Shown: in pieces, positions 14,132 to 19,522 of the stretch | Numbering within the stretch: position 1 is the first letter of the stretch | Layout of the letters: every line of letters begins with the position of its first letter | From: a virus | Reading direction: 5' to 3' (one strand) | IMG/VR virus record: IMGVR_UViG_3300013132_000244 | Coordinates: 1 to 24,870 of that record | Length of the DNA stretch: 24,870 nt | Position numbers and translations under genes: made by a program | Notes under the pieces: model-generated | Told to the model about the DNA's origin: nothing | What the model saw: the letters and a program-made list of their open reading frames with translations, nothing else | The model's database searches: none

Positions 14132-14146
14132 CACGGGCGACACGGG
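14132..14146 (+). repeat. Paired CACGGG box 3
   Basis: CACGGG-CGA-CACGGG, flanked by GACCCT and TGCGCCCGTCG. ACGGGCG can pair with CGCCCGT to its right. It lies at the right edge of the low-complexity block. Confidence 0.65.
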
Positions 14147-14178
14147 TGCGCCCGTCGTGTTCGTCGTCGGATACGACT

Positions 14179-14221
14179 GAGCCTCGCCACTCTGCGCTAG
14201 GTGCGCTCGGTGGCGAGGCTC
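14179..14221. terminator. Perfect 12-base inverted repeat, likely terminator
   Basis: GAGCCTCGCCAC (14179-14190) and its exact complement GTGGCGAGGCTC (14210-14221) enclose a 19-base loop that itself contains GCGC-TAGGT-GCGC. It begins 12 bases beyond the stop of the leftward gene at 14233. There is no U run, but the stem is strong. It also marks the right boundary of the low-complexity block. Confidence 0.6.
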
Positions 14222-14232
14222 GTCGTGCCGTG

Positions 14233-14451
14233 CTAGACGGTCATCAGGTGTCGCCCGTCAAGTTCCCAGACGCTCAGCCAAGTCGTTGCTATCAACTTCG
14301 CCTGCGCCTCGGTCTGGCAGGGGATAACGACTATGTGAGTGTCGCTACTGTCCCCCGTCGGACTGCTTATCCATATCTCAACGGTGTCGCCGTTGGTTAT
14401 CACCGTGCGAGGCGTTCCCTTCATCACGGTTATCGGTCGGTTCGTGTTCAT
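14233..14451 (-). CDS. Hypothetical protein (72 aa) under promoter P2
   Basis: The product (MNTNRPITVMKGTPRTVITNG, then DTVEIWISSP, DTHIVVIPCQTEAQAKLIATTWLSVW) has three likely strands followed by a helix, a compact alpha/beta protein of unknown family. The ATG at 14451 has a purine-rich GAAGGGGGTGAAG immediately upstream. A more upstream start at 14511 is rejected because it lies inside the P2 spacer. The predicted leader is about 40-45 bases. Base use is ordinary, unlike the neighbouring repeats. Confidence 0.7.
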   Translation of the reverse strand: MNTNRPITVMKGTPRTVITNGDTVEIWISSPTGDSSDTHIVVIPCQTEAQAKLIATTWLSVWELDGRHLMTV

Positions 14452-14498
14452 CTTCACCCCCTTCTCCCTTCTCTGGTGGGGTTCTCCCCACGAACGCA

Positions 14499-14527
14499 AC
14501 ACTAGCGACATTTGTGAGACAAGTCAA
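14499..14527 (-). promoter_or_regulatory. Promoter P2: TTGACT-N17-TAGTGT, facing left
   Basis: On the - strand, -35 TTGACT (14522-14527), a 17-base spacer and -10 TAGTGT (14499-14504). It matches P1 over CTTGACTTGTC and ATGTCGCTAGTGT. Upstream it shares the 17 bases GCGAGGGTGCTTGACTT with P3, in inverted orientation. Confidence 0.75.
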
Positions 14528-14586
14528 GCACCCTCGCACCCCCCCCCGAACGGTGCGCCTGCGCCTGCCGTGCCGTGCCGAGGGCT

Positions 14587-14601
14587 CACGGGTGGCACGG
14601 G
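14587..14601 (+). repeat. Paired CACGGG box 4
   Basis: CACGGG-TGG-CACGGG followed by GTCGCCCGTG, allowing a CACGGG-GTCG-CCCGTG hairpin that an outer GGGTGG/CCACCC pairing can extend. Confidence 0.65.
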
Positions 14602-14818
14602 GTCGCCCGTGTCGCCCACCCTCGCCCGTCGTGTCGGCTCGCTCGCCCTGCCTGGGGTGTGCGCTCGCCGTGCGTCGTCTGGTCGGTGCGTGGTGCGCCC
14701 CCCGTGCCCGTCGCCCGACGCTTTTACGCCCCCCCCCTTGTGGTCGCCCCCCTGTGGTCGCCCCCCTGTGGTCGCCTGCGACGAGCCTGAGACACGAACG
14801 CCCCTAGCCCGACCGAGC

Positions 14819-14833
14819 CACGGGTGGCACGGG
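14819..14833 (+). repeat. Paired CACGGG box 5, next to P3
   Basis: CACGGG-TGG-CACGGG ends 9 bases before the P3 -35. The left part also reads as GCCAC-GG-GTGGC, an inverted repeat. Its position suits an activator site. Confidence 0.65.
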
Positions 14834-14842
14834 CGAGGGTGC

Positions 14843-14871
14843 TTGACTTCCGACGGCGAACGCCCTATCGT
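14843..14871 (+). promoter_or_regulatory. Promoter P3: TTGACT-N17-TATCGT
   Basis: -35 TTGACT (14843-14848), a 17-base spacer and -10 TATCGT (14866-14871). A GGGGC-GAAC-GCCCC hairpin at about 14880-14893 lies in the short leader before the ribosome-binding site of the gene at 14911. Confidence 0.7.
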
Positions 14872-14910
14872 GAGGGTGTGGGGCGAACGCCCCGAGAAGG
14901 GGAGACAGAT

Positions 14911-15270
14911 ATGAGGCAGTCATCAGCGTCAGGGAGGGAACGCACGACGGTCGTGCCGTTCGGCGTGTCGTTGCGCCGTGCGCTCGTCGTGGGCGCACTC
15001 GCCGTCGTGGCGTGGGGGGCGCACGACCTGCTCGGTGCGAGCCCGTCGTTCGTGTGCGACGCCACGCCCGTCGTCGCCGAGGAGGGCGACACGCTCTGGG
15101 CGATCGCCGAGGCGAGGTGCGACGGCGACATACGGCTTGCGACCGACGAGGCATACCGTGCCTTCGGCTCGCTGTCGGTGGGCGAGTTGGTGGCTATGCC
15201 CGAGCGTGAGGGCTGTCGCTTGGTCTTGGTCGGTGCGCCGGCGCCCGAGCCGAGGCAGGACTGCCGATGA
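14911..15270 (+). CDS. Membrane-anchored LysM-like protein (119 aa)
   Basis: A basic N-terminus is followed by one hydrophobic segment (about 24-42, ALVVGALAVVAWGAHDLLG) and then a LysM-like domain: VVAEEGDTLWAIAEARCDGD, then LSVGELVAMPE. LysM modules bind peptidoglycan or chitin; this one would face the cell wall. Three cysteines outside the membrane may form a disulfide. The ATG follows AAGGGGAGA by about 7 bases, and P3 lies 40 bases upstream. Its stop overlaps the next start (ATGA). Possible roles are wall attachment, superinfection exclusion or lysis control; none is shown. Confidence 0.7.
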   Translation: MRQSSASGRERTTVVPFGVSLRRALVVGALAVVAWGAHDLLGASPSFVCDATPVVAEEGDTLWAIAEARCDGDIRLATDEAYRAFGSLSVGELVAMPEREGCRLVLVGAPAPEPRQDCR

Positions 15271-15506
15271 GGGCACGAGCGAGGTCGCTGACCCTCACGG
15301 GTGCCACGGGCGTGATGTTCGTCGCCCACTCGCTGTGGGTCGTCGTCGGCGCCGTGATGTCCGTGGTCGGCTCGCTGTCGTGGCTCACCTACTTCGGCGT
15401 CGGCTTGCTGTCGTGGCTCGCCCTTCGGGGTGCGCTGTCGCTCGCCGAGAGGGCGCTGTCGGAATACATCGGCACGATCGTCGGCGACCGAGCCGAGTGG
15501 GACTAG
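15267..15506 (+). CDS. Small two-helix membrane protein (79 aa)
   Basis: The ATG overlaps the previous stop (ATGA), so the gene is coupled to the LysM-like gene. After a basic start (MRARARSLTLTGATG) come two hydrophobic segments, about residues 15-37 and 40-58, then a charged helix (LAERALSEYIG) and an acidic end. Holin-like topology is possible, and the pairing with a wall-binding partner is suggestive, but no family is recognised. Box 6 lies inside the first codons, encoding LTGATG. Confidence 0.65.
   Translation: MRARARSLTLTGATGVMFVAHSLWVVVGAVMSVVGSLSWLTYFGVGLLSWLALRGALSLAERALSEYIGTIVGDRAEWD
15296..15310 (+). repeat. Paired CACGGG box 6, within a coding region
   Basis: CACGGG-TGC-CACGGG with the GACCCT left flank also seen at box 3. 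It lies about ten codons into the gene at 15267. Confidence 0.55.
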
Positions 15507-15542
15507 GGGCGCACCACGGGCGCCACGGGCTCGCCCCTGCGA
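15507..15542. terminator. Bidirectional hairpin containing paired CACGGG box 7
   Basis: The 36 bases between convergent stops form GGGGCG...CGCCCC around CACGGG-CGC-CACGGG (15515-15529). Position and stem fit a shared terminator; no T run is seen. Confidence 0.5.
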
Positions 15543-16196
15543 TCAGTCGCCGTCCGAGCCCCCCACGAAACTCTTGGTCTCGAACCCGCGCTCCACCATC
15601 GCTATCGTCAGGGCGTCGTAGAACAGAACGCCCATACCGTCCCTGGGCGCATCCCACCCCACGGGGAGTGCGAGAGCTTTGGCGAAGAGCAGGGGATACA
15701 TCCCCTCGTGCCCGACCACGCGCTGGCGGCCTGGGACGAAGTTCTCCTCGTCCCACACGAGCGCCTTCGGCACGGCGTAGCTGTAGGGCTTCGTGACGAA
15801 CGAGACCTCCTCCCCGACGACATGGGTCACGGTGATCGCCTCCTTGATGTGGGCGTTGCCCCTGGCGAACTCGTTCGCGAAGTCCCTCCCCTTCGTCTCG
15901 AGCGGCTCGTCGGAGACGTACCCCTCGGCGACCATCGTTATCTCGTCGGCGCCCCAGCCCTGCCGGAGTATGGCCGCGGCCTCGGAGACGGCGAGGAACC
16001 TGACGTCGGGCGGCATCCGCGCCATGGCGTCGGTCATTCTCGTCACCGCGGCCAGCCGGTCGGAGCGCCAGCCGTAGAGCACCTGGTTCATGTCCTCGCC
16101 TATGCCGAACTCCTTGACGCCCTTGCTCTTGGTCTCGACGGCGGCACCGAGCACGAGCGCCAGCTTCATCATCCGACCCTCGTAAAAGACGTCCAT
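15543..16196 (-). CDS. Hypothetical protein (217 aa)
   Basis: I do not recognise this protein. It starts MDVFYEGRMMKLALVLGAAVE, contains VTRMTDAMARMPPDVRFLAV followed by SEAAAILRQGWGADEITMVAEGYVS, and ends with VLFYDALTIAMVERGFETKS. It looks like a soluble alpha/beta protein with no signal peptide, which would fit an enzyme or a phage accessory factor. The ATG has no Shine-Dalgarno; TACCAT lies 6 bases upstream. Paired CACGGG box 8 covers the expected -35 region, hinting at regulation. Confidence 0.65.
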   Translation of the reverse strand: MDVFYEGRMMKLALVLGAAVETKSKGVKEFGIGEDMNQVLYGWRSDRLAAVTRMTDAMARMPPDVRFLAVSEAAAILRQGWGADEITMVAEGYVSDEPLETKGRDFANEFARGNAHIKEAITVTHVVGEEVSFVTKPYSYAVPKALVWDEENFVPGRQRVVGHEGMYPLLFAKALALPVGWDAPRDGMGVLFYDALTIAMVERGFETKSFVGGSDGD

Positions 16197-16202
16197 GCCC
16201 CA

Positions 16203-16208
16203 ATGGTA
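16203..16208 (-). promoter_or_regulatory. -10 element of a leaderless promoter (TACCAT)
   Basis: On the - strand TACCAT is followed by six bases and the ATG at 16196. The expected -35 position (16226-16231) is occupied by a CACGGG of box 8. Confidence 0.45.
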
Positions 16209-16215
16209 AATAAGC

Positions 16216-16231
16216 CACGGGTGCCCACGGG
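16216..16231 (+). repeat. Paired CACGGG box 8, between divergent genes
   Basis: CACGGG-TGCC-CACGGG, with a 4-base rather than 3-base gap. It lies between the divergent starts at 16196 (-) and 16278 (+). Confidence 0.55.
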
Positions 16232-16264
16232 GAAGGGGTTCCCCTACGGCGACCCCGGGTTGAC

Positions 16265-16270
16265 TAGCGT
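16265..16270 (+). promoter_or_regulatory. -10 element of a leaderless promoter (TAGCGT)
   Basis: TAGCGT is followed by seven bases and the ATG at 16278. No good -35 is seen. Confidence 0.4.
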
Positions 16271-16277
16271 GTTCGCC

Positions 16278-16466
16278 ATGGCACAGAAAAAGAAAACAAC
16301 CAAGAAATCAACCAGCGCAAAGAAGCCAGCCGTTAGCGCGGCTCCGAAGGCGACGCCCAAGGTGGAAGCACCGAAGCCCGTCTCCATTCCGAGCACGCCG
16401 CCACCGGCACCGGTCTTGACGCCGAAGAAGAAGAAGAACTTCCTCAGGCGCCTGCTCGGCTTCTAA
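16278..16466 (+). CDS. Lys/Ala/Pro-rich histone-tail-like small protein (62 aa)
   Basis: The product is a lysine-rich N-terminus (MAQKKKTTKKSTSAKKPAV), a Pro/Ala/Val linker with several PxP units, and a basic hydrophobic end (KKKKNFLRRLLGF). It lacks a folded core and resembles histone H1-like tails, or a cationic peptide with an amphipathic C-terminal helix. DNA binding or membrane association are both possible. The start is supported by a -10 seven bases upstream. It ends 6 bases before the stop of a convergent gene. Confidence 0.6.
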   Translation: MAQKKKTTKKSTSAKKPAVSAAPKATPKVEAPKPVSIPSTPPPAPVLTPKKKKNFLRRLLGF

Positions 16467-16472
16467 CCTCGC

Positions 16473-16799
16473 CTAGCGAGGAAACGCCCTGTAGGCCGTG
16501 CGCAGTATCCGCACGCCCTCGCTCGAGATGCGGTAGCAGTACGAGTCGCCACGGGCGGACATCGGCAACCTCCTCATCGCCGAGAAGCTCGCCGGGCTCT
16601 TGACGAGAACGCCCGCCGTCGTCAGGCGGTCAAGGGCGTCCCTCGCCTCGCTCACGCTCCCGAACCCCGCGTCCATGGCGCACAACTGGTATGCAAAGGT
16701 CGGCACCTCCGCCCGCCTCGACAGGATGAACAGCGACGCGACAAGCAGCCTGCGGTCGCCCGCCACCGCGTCCGCGCCTGCGCACCCCGTCGCGATCAA
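16473..16799 (-). CDS. Winged-helix-like hypothetical protein (108 aa)
   Basis: The product contains a helix with RRLLVASLFILSRRAEVPTF, a second helix SEARDALDRLTTAGVLVKSP, and a beta-wing-like YCYRISSEGVRILRTAYRAF, an order reminiscent of PadR/MarR-type winged helices. Assignment is tentative. The start is taken as the TTG at 16799, overlapping the previous stop (TTGA); a GTG further in is an alternative. Sequence upstream of 16799 in this frame is a shadow of the neighbouring gene. It is the last gene of a three-gene leftward operon beginning at 17325. Confidence 0.5.
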   Translation of the reverse strand: MIATGCAGADAVAGDRRLLVASLFILSRRAEVPTFAYQLCAMDAGFGSVSEARDALDRLTTAGVLVKSPASFSAMRRLPMSARGDSYCYRISSEGVRILRTAYRAFPR

Positions 16800-17068
16800 G
16801 CCTGCTCCGCCCCGCCCCCGTCCGTATCGGGCTCGGCGGTTCGGTTGCCCTTGCCCAGCAGGTCGCTCATCGTCGCGTTCAACTGCTCCAGCAGGGCGTT
16901 CGTCTTCTCCATGAGCTGCTCCACGCTCGTCAGCAGGACGATCGTCTGGACGGCGAGGTTGCCCTGGTCCTCGTACTGGGAGCGGAGGTCCCGGGTCACC
17001 TTCCTGTAGAGGCGGTCCTGGCGCCACGGGTCGTTCTTGTCGAACGGTTCGTCGACGTAGCCCGCCAT
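16796..17068 (-). CDS. Hypothetical protein with coiled-coil-like helix (90 aa)
   Basis: The charged N-terminus (MAGYVDEPFDKNDPWRQDRLY) leads to a long helix with a heptad pattern (LAVQTIVLLTSVEQLMEKTN, continuing ALLEQLNATMSDLL), likely oligomeric, and a disordered Gly/Glu/Asp end. No family is recognised. Its ATG overlaps the previous stop by one base (TGATG). Confidence 0.6.
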   Translation of the reverse strand: MAGYVDEPFDKNDPWRQDRLYRKVTRDLRSQYEDQGNLAVQTIVLLTSVEQLMEKTNALLEQLNATMSDLLGKGNRTAEPDTDGGGAEQA

Positions 17069-17325
17069 CAGGACGACGCCATCCCCGCGAGCTCCCTCGC
17101 CAGAATGCGGTCGAACGAGACCTGGAGCTGGGCGTGCCAGCGGGCGGCGTCCATCATCAGCGCCTGCATGACGACGAGCTCGGGGGGCAAGCTCGTCGGG
17201 ATCGCCGCGACGGGCGACTGGTTGCGGAACAGGCACGGCTCGGACAGCGCCATCAGCTTGACGAGCATGCCCGGTTGCACGTTCATCGGCTTGGCCGAGA
17301 CGGGGGACGCCTTGGTTTCGGTCAT
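17068..17325 (-). CDS. Hypothetical protein (85 aa)
   Basis: First gene of a tightly overlapping leftward trio. The product has a flexible N-terminus, a proline-containing middle (SPVAAIPTSLPPELV) and a helical C-terminus (MMDAARWHAQLQVSFDRILA). Not recognised; small phage proteins like this often act as host-takeover or virion accessory factors. Its ATG has one of the best promoters in the window, with the -10 six bases upstream and no Shine-Dalgarno. Confidence 0.6.
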   Translation of the reverse strand: MTETKASPVSAKPMNVQPGMLVKLMALSEPCLFRNQSPVAAIPTSLPPELVVMQALMMDAARWHAQLQVSFDRILARELAGMASS

Positions 17326-17331
17326 GCCGGC

Positions 17332-17360
17332 ATCCTAGGTGCCCGCGGGCTCGCAGTCAA
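17332..17360 (-). promoter_or_regulatory. Promoter TTGACT-N17-TAGGAT, leaderless
   Basis: On the - strand, -35 TTGACT (17355-17360), a 17-base spacer and -10 TAGGAT (17332-17337), 6 bases before the ATG at 17325. It begins 3 bases past the stop of the primase-helicase gene. Confidence 0.75.
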
Positions 17361-17363
17361 CAC

Positions 17364-19154
17364 CTAGAACTGCTCATCTTCGCGGAACGCATTCTCCCTC
17401 GGCGCCTTCACGGGCGCGGCCTCGGAGATCTCGAACGGGAACATCTTGCCCCGCCTCAGCTTCAGCGGCCACTGCCTCTCGTCCCTCGCGCCACGGAAGT
17501 GGCGAAGCTCGTAGGTGTAGCCGTCGGCCGACAGGGGGTCGGGGGTGAGCGATATGCCGAACTCGGGCCAGCGAGACCAAACGGCCGACCCGAACGGCCT
17601 CAGCTCGCGTGTCGCCATGTTCGTGCCGAGCGGGGCATGGTGCTCGAGCCACAGGGCGCAACCGTAGGCGTCCTTGACGGAGTCAAGGAACTTGGCGACC
17701 TCCACGGCCACGGACTCGGAGTTGCGACCGCCCGGGTCCACGTACGACTTGTAGAGCGGGCCGAACATGATCAGCTGGGGCTTCACGGCCTCGATGTGGC
17801 GGAACAGGTAGGAGCGGTCGTCCTCCCTGAGGAGGTCTATGCCCGACGGCTTCAGCAGGAGCGAGCCGTCCAGCGGGCGGGCCTTCTGGCCGAAGTCCCT
17901 CTCCACCCTGAGCTTGGCCCTCATGTAGGTGTGCCTGCTCATGCGACGGATGATGCGGTCGGGGTTCTCCAGGTCCACGAACAGGGTCCTCACGGGCGGC
18001 ATCGGCTGGAACGAGAACGGGTGTATGCCGAACGAGGACAGTATGGCGATCTGGCGGGCGAGCATGGTCTTGCCGACGCCCTCGGCGGCGACGATGATTA
18101 CCCGCTCCTTGCGCTCGAGTATGTCGGGGATGACCCAGTCGTAGCTCCCGTCGTCCTCCTCGGACATGAAGGCGTCCCACTGCACGAGACGGCCGGTGTC
18201 GATGCGCTCGCTGATGTAGGCGCCACCGAGGAGCGCCTGCGCCCTCGCCAGCTTCGTCGCCTCCTTCGCGGACCTGTCGGTCAGGACCTCGCCGATCTTC
18301 ATGGCGAGCTCCTCCATCGGGGTCACGACCTGCTCCAATTCCTCACGGGTGAGAGGGGCGACGTCCACGAGGTCGCTGAGCTTGAACCCCGCCTCGACGT
18401 GGTCGGTGACGTCCTTGTGGTTGGGCGCCCGAACGAGCGACACCTCGCAACCGTGCTCCCTCAGCGCCGCGAACACATCCGACGCGTACGAGATGCCCGC
18501 CTCGTCGTTGTCGGCGACGATCTCCACGATCCCGCCAGCGAGCCACTCGCTGAACTGCGGCTCCCACTTCCCCGACCCCGCACCCGACGGGCCCGTCGTG
18601 GCGACGAAACCGAGCGAGGTGAGCGTGTCGGCGTCCTTCTCGCCCTCCACGACGTACACGGGCTCGCCGTCGCCCACCGCCTTCAGCACGGCGGGCAGGT
18701 TGTAGAGGACCTTGCGCACGCCGTCCAGCGAGTAGACGTAGTCGCCGGGGACGTTGGGGTCCGGCCGCCTCTGCAGGAACGTCTTCTTGCCGTCCTCGGT
18801 GACGTAGCGGAGCTTCTCGTAGGCGAACTCGCCGTTCTCGTCGTAGTACTTGTAGATCTTCACGAGCTTCTTGCTCTTGGGCTTCTTCGGCTTCTTCTCG
18901 CGGGCGAAGTCCCCGGTCTTCTGGTCGGCGAAGAGCTCCGACGGCTTCATGCCCACGGAGGCGCAGATCTGCTCGAAGTCGCAACCGTTGCCCCTGTGGC
19001 AGTACACGCCGACGTTGCCGTTCTCGTCCCTCACGGACAGGGACGGGTTCTTGTCGTCGTTCCGGCACGGGCACCTCGCCATCCAGCGGTTGGGCCCGTT
19101 GGCCCTCACCCCGTCCAGCTTGGACAGGAATCGGTAGGCGGTCTCCGACGTCAT
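17364..19154 (-). CDS. Primase-helicase: CHC2-like zinc finger, TOPRIM and RecA-like ATPase
   Basis: The 596-residue product combines replication modules in order. A zinc finger at about 23-62 has CPC, then DDKNPSLSV, then YCHRGNGC (likely ligands C28, C30, C52, C58; the usual His is replaced by Cys). A TOPRIM domain at about 165-260 has VVEGEKDADTL (E170) and VADNDEAG (D215/D217), the metal-binding acids of primer synthesis. A RecA/RepA-like ATPase from about 340 has Walker A EGVGKT (about 358-363), TLFVDLENP as a Walker B-like strand and a conserved HH (WLEHHAPLG). It probably primes and unwinds phage DNA. The ATG at 19154 overlaps the WhiB stop (ATGA); longer versions are rejected because they run through the WhiB gene. 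The gene lies at the end of the leftward early operon. Confidence 0.87.
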   Translation of the reverse strand: MTSETAYRFLSKLDGVRANGPNRWMARCPCRNDDKNPSLSVRDENGNVGVYCHRGNGCDFEQICASVGMKPSELFADQKTGDFAREKKPKKPKSKKLVKIYKYYDENGEFAYEKLRYVTEDGKKTFLQRRPDPNVPGDYVYSLDGVRKVLYNLPAVLKAVGDGEPVYVVEGEKDADTLTSLGFVATTGPSGAGSGKWEPQFSEWLAGGIVEIVADNDEAGISYASDVFAALREHGCEVSLVRAPNHKDVTDHVEAGFKLSDLVDVAPLTREELEQVVTPMEELAMKIGEVLTDRSAKEATKLARAQALLGGAYISERIDTGRLVQWDAFMSEEDDGSYDWVIPDILERKERVIIVAAEGVGKTMLARQIAILSSFGIHPFSFQPMPPVRTLFVDLENPDRIIRRMSRHTYMRAKLRVERDFGQKARPLDGSLLLKPSGIDLLREDDRSYLFRHIEAVKPQLIMFGPLYKSYVDPGGRNSESVAVEVAKFLDSVKDAYGCALWLEHHAPLGTNMATRELRPFGSAVWSRWPEFGISLTPDPLSADGYTYELRHFRGARDERQWPLKLRRGKMFPFEISEAAPVKAPRENAFREDEQF

Positions 19155-19486
19155 TCGTAGCCCGTGCGGGCGACGGATATCTTGAGCTTCGACCTGATCG
19201 ACTTGCGGGCGTACTCGGTCGTGCCGCCCCAGATGCCGAATTGCTCCCACTCAAGGCCGTACATCAGGCACTCCAGTTGCACGGGGCATTTGTGGCATAT
19301 CGCCATCGCCACCGAGCTCGGCGAATCGTCGCGGGTGTCGTTGTACTTCAGGCTGTACCACAACTCGGTCGGATGCCCGACGCACGCGCCGCCCTTCGGC
19401 GGGCTCGGCACGCCGTGCGCCCCTCCCCTGCCGAATCTCGCCGCCGTCGGCGGCCTTCTGCCTAGAGTTCCTTTGTCCACGGGCAT
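19151..19486 (-). CDS. WhiB-family iron-sulfur transcription factor
   Basis: WhiB proteins carry an oxygen- and NO-sensitive [4Fe-4S] cluster and act with the primary sigma factor. All signature parts are present: C35 in GACVGHPTELWY, C64-x2-C67-x5-C73 in ICHKCPVQLEC, then the GIWGG turn (84-88) and a basic C-terminus (RKSIRSKLK). Phage copies such as TM4 WhiBTM4 interfere with host WhiB control and can affect superinfection. The ATG at 19486 has AGGAGG about 10 bases upstream; a TTG at 19510 is a less likely start. The stop overlaps the primase-helicase start, an unusual coupling of a regulator to replication. Confidence 0.9.
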   Translation of the reverse strand: MPVDKGTLGRRPPTAARFGRGGAHGVPSPPKGGACVGHPTELWYSLKYNDTRDDSPSSVAMAICHKCPVQLECLMYGLEWEQFGIWGGTTEYARKSIRSKLKISVARTGYE

Positions 19487-19522
19487 CGTTCGAATCCCTC
19501 CTTCGCGCAAGAAGGGTATCGT

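Larger units (their letters stand above)
11690..14178. repeat. Low-complexity, adenine-poor word-repeat region, right block
   Basis: About 2.5 kb of + strand made of CGCCGTG, CGTGTCG, TCTCGCC, GTGCGTC, GCGCTCG and GTGAGCG words. Adenine is rare and mostly confined to GTGAGCG and to two CTCACGGG boxes. No convincing gene is present; long frames on both strands, including one that would encode a protein made largely of Thr, His, Arg and Gly, follow from the skewed composition. Local minisatellites are annotated separately. The block lies between the small + gene at 11440 and the small - gene at 14233, whose related promoters both point into it. Confidence 0.85.
14528..14842. other. Non-coding spacer with C9 runs, tandem repeat and paired boxes
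   Basis: No gene is supported between divergent promoters P2 and P3. The spacer holds two runs of nine C (14539-14547 and 14729-14737), three copies of a TGTGGTCGCC word separated by CCCC (about 14740-14775), box 4 and box 5, and words like those of the low-complexity block. Frames crossing it have no ribosome-binding site. Confidence 0.6.

Noticed and set aside
10330-14178. A CRISPR array or other regular repeat-spacer structure.
   Set aside because: There is no constant repeat with unique spacers; words are degenerate and contiguous, and no cas genes are seen.
12451-14505. Further long frames on both strands, including a 405-codon + frame.
   Set aside because: They exist in all frames simultaneously, show no start signals, and cross the 14233-14451 gene on the other strand.
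17369-19160. A 553-codon + frame opposite the primase-helicase.
   Set aside because: Antisense shadow of a GC-rich gene. The - strand carries the zinc, TOPRIM and Walker motifs.
19478-19515. A tRNA T-arm-like CGTTCGAATCCC sequence.
   Set aside because: The flanking bases do not form a T stem, and no cloverleaf fits. It is the whiB ribosome-binding region on the other strand.
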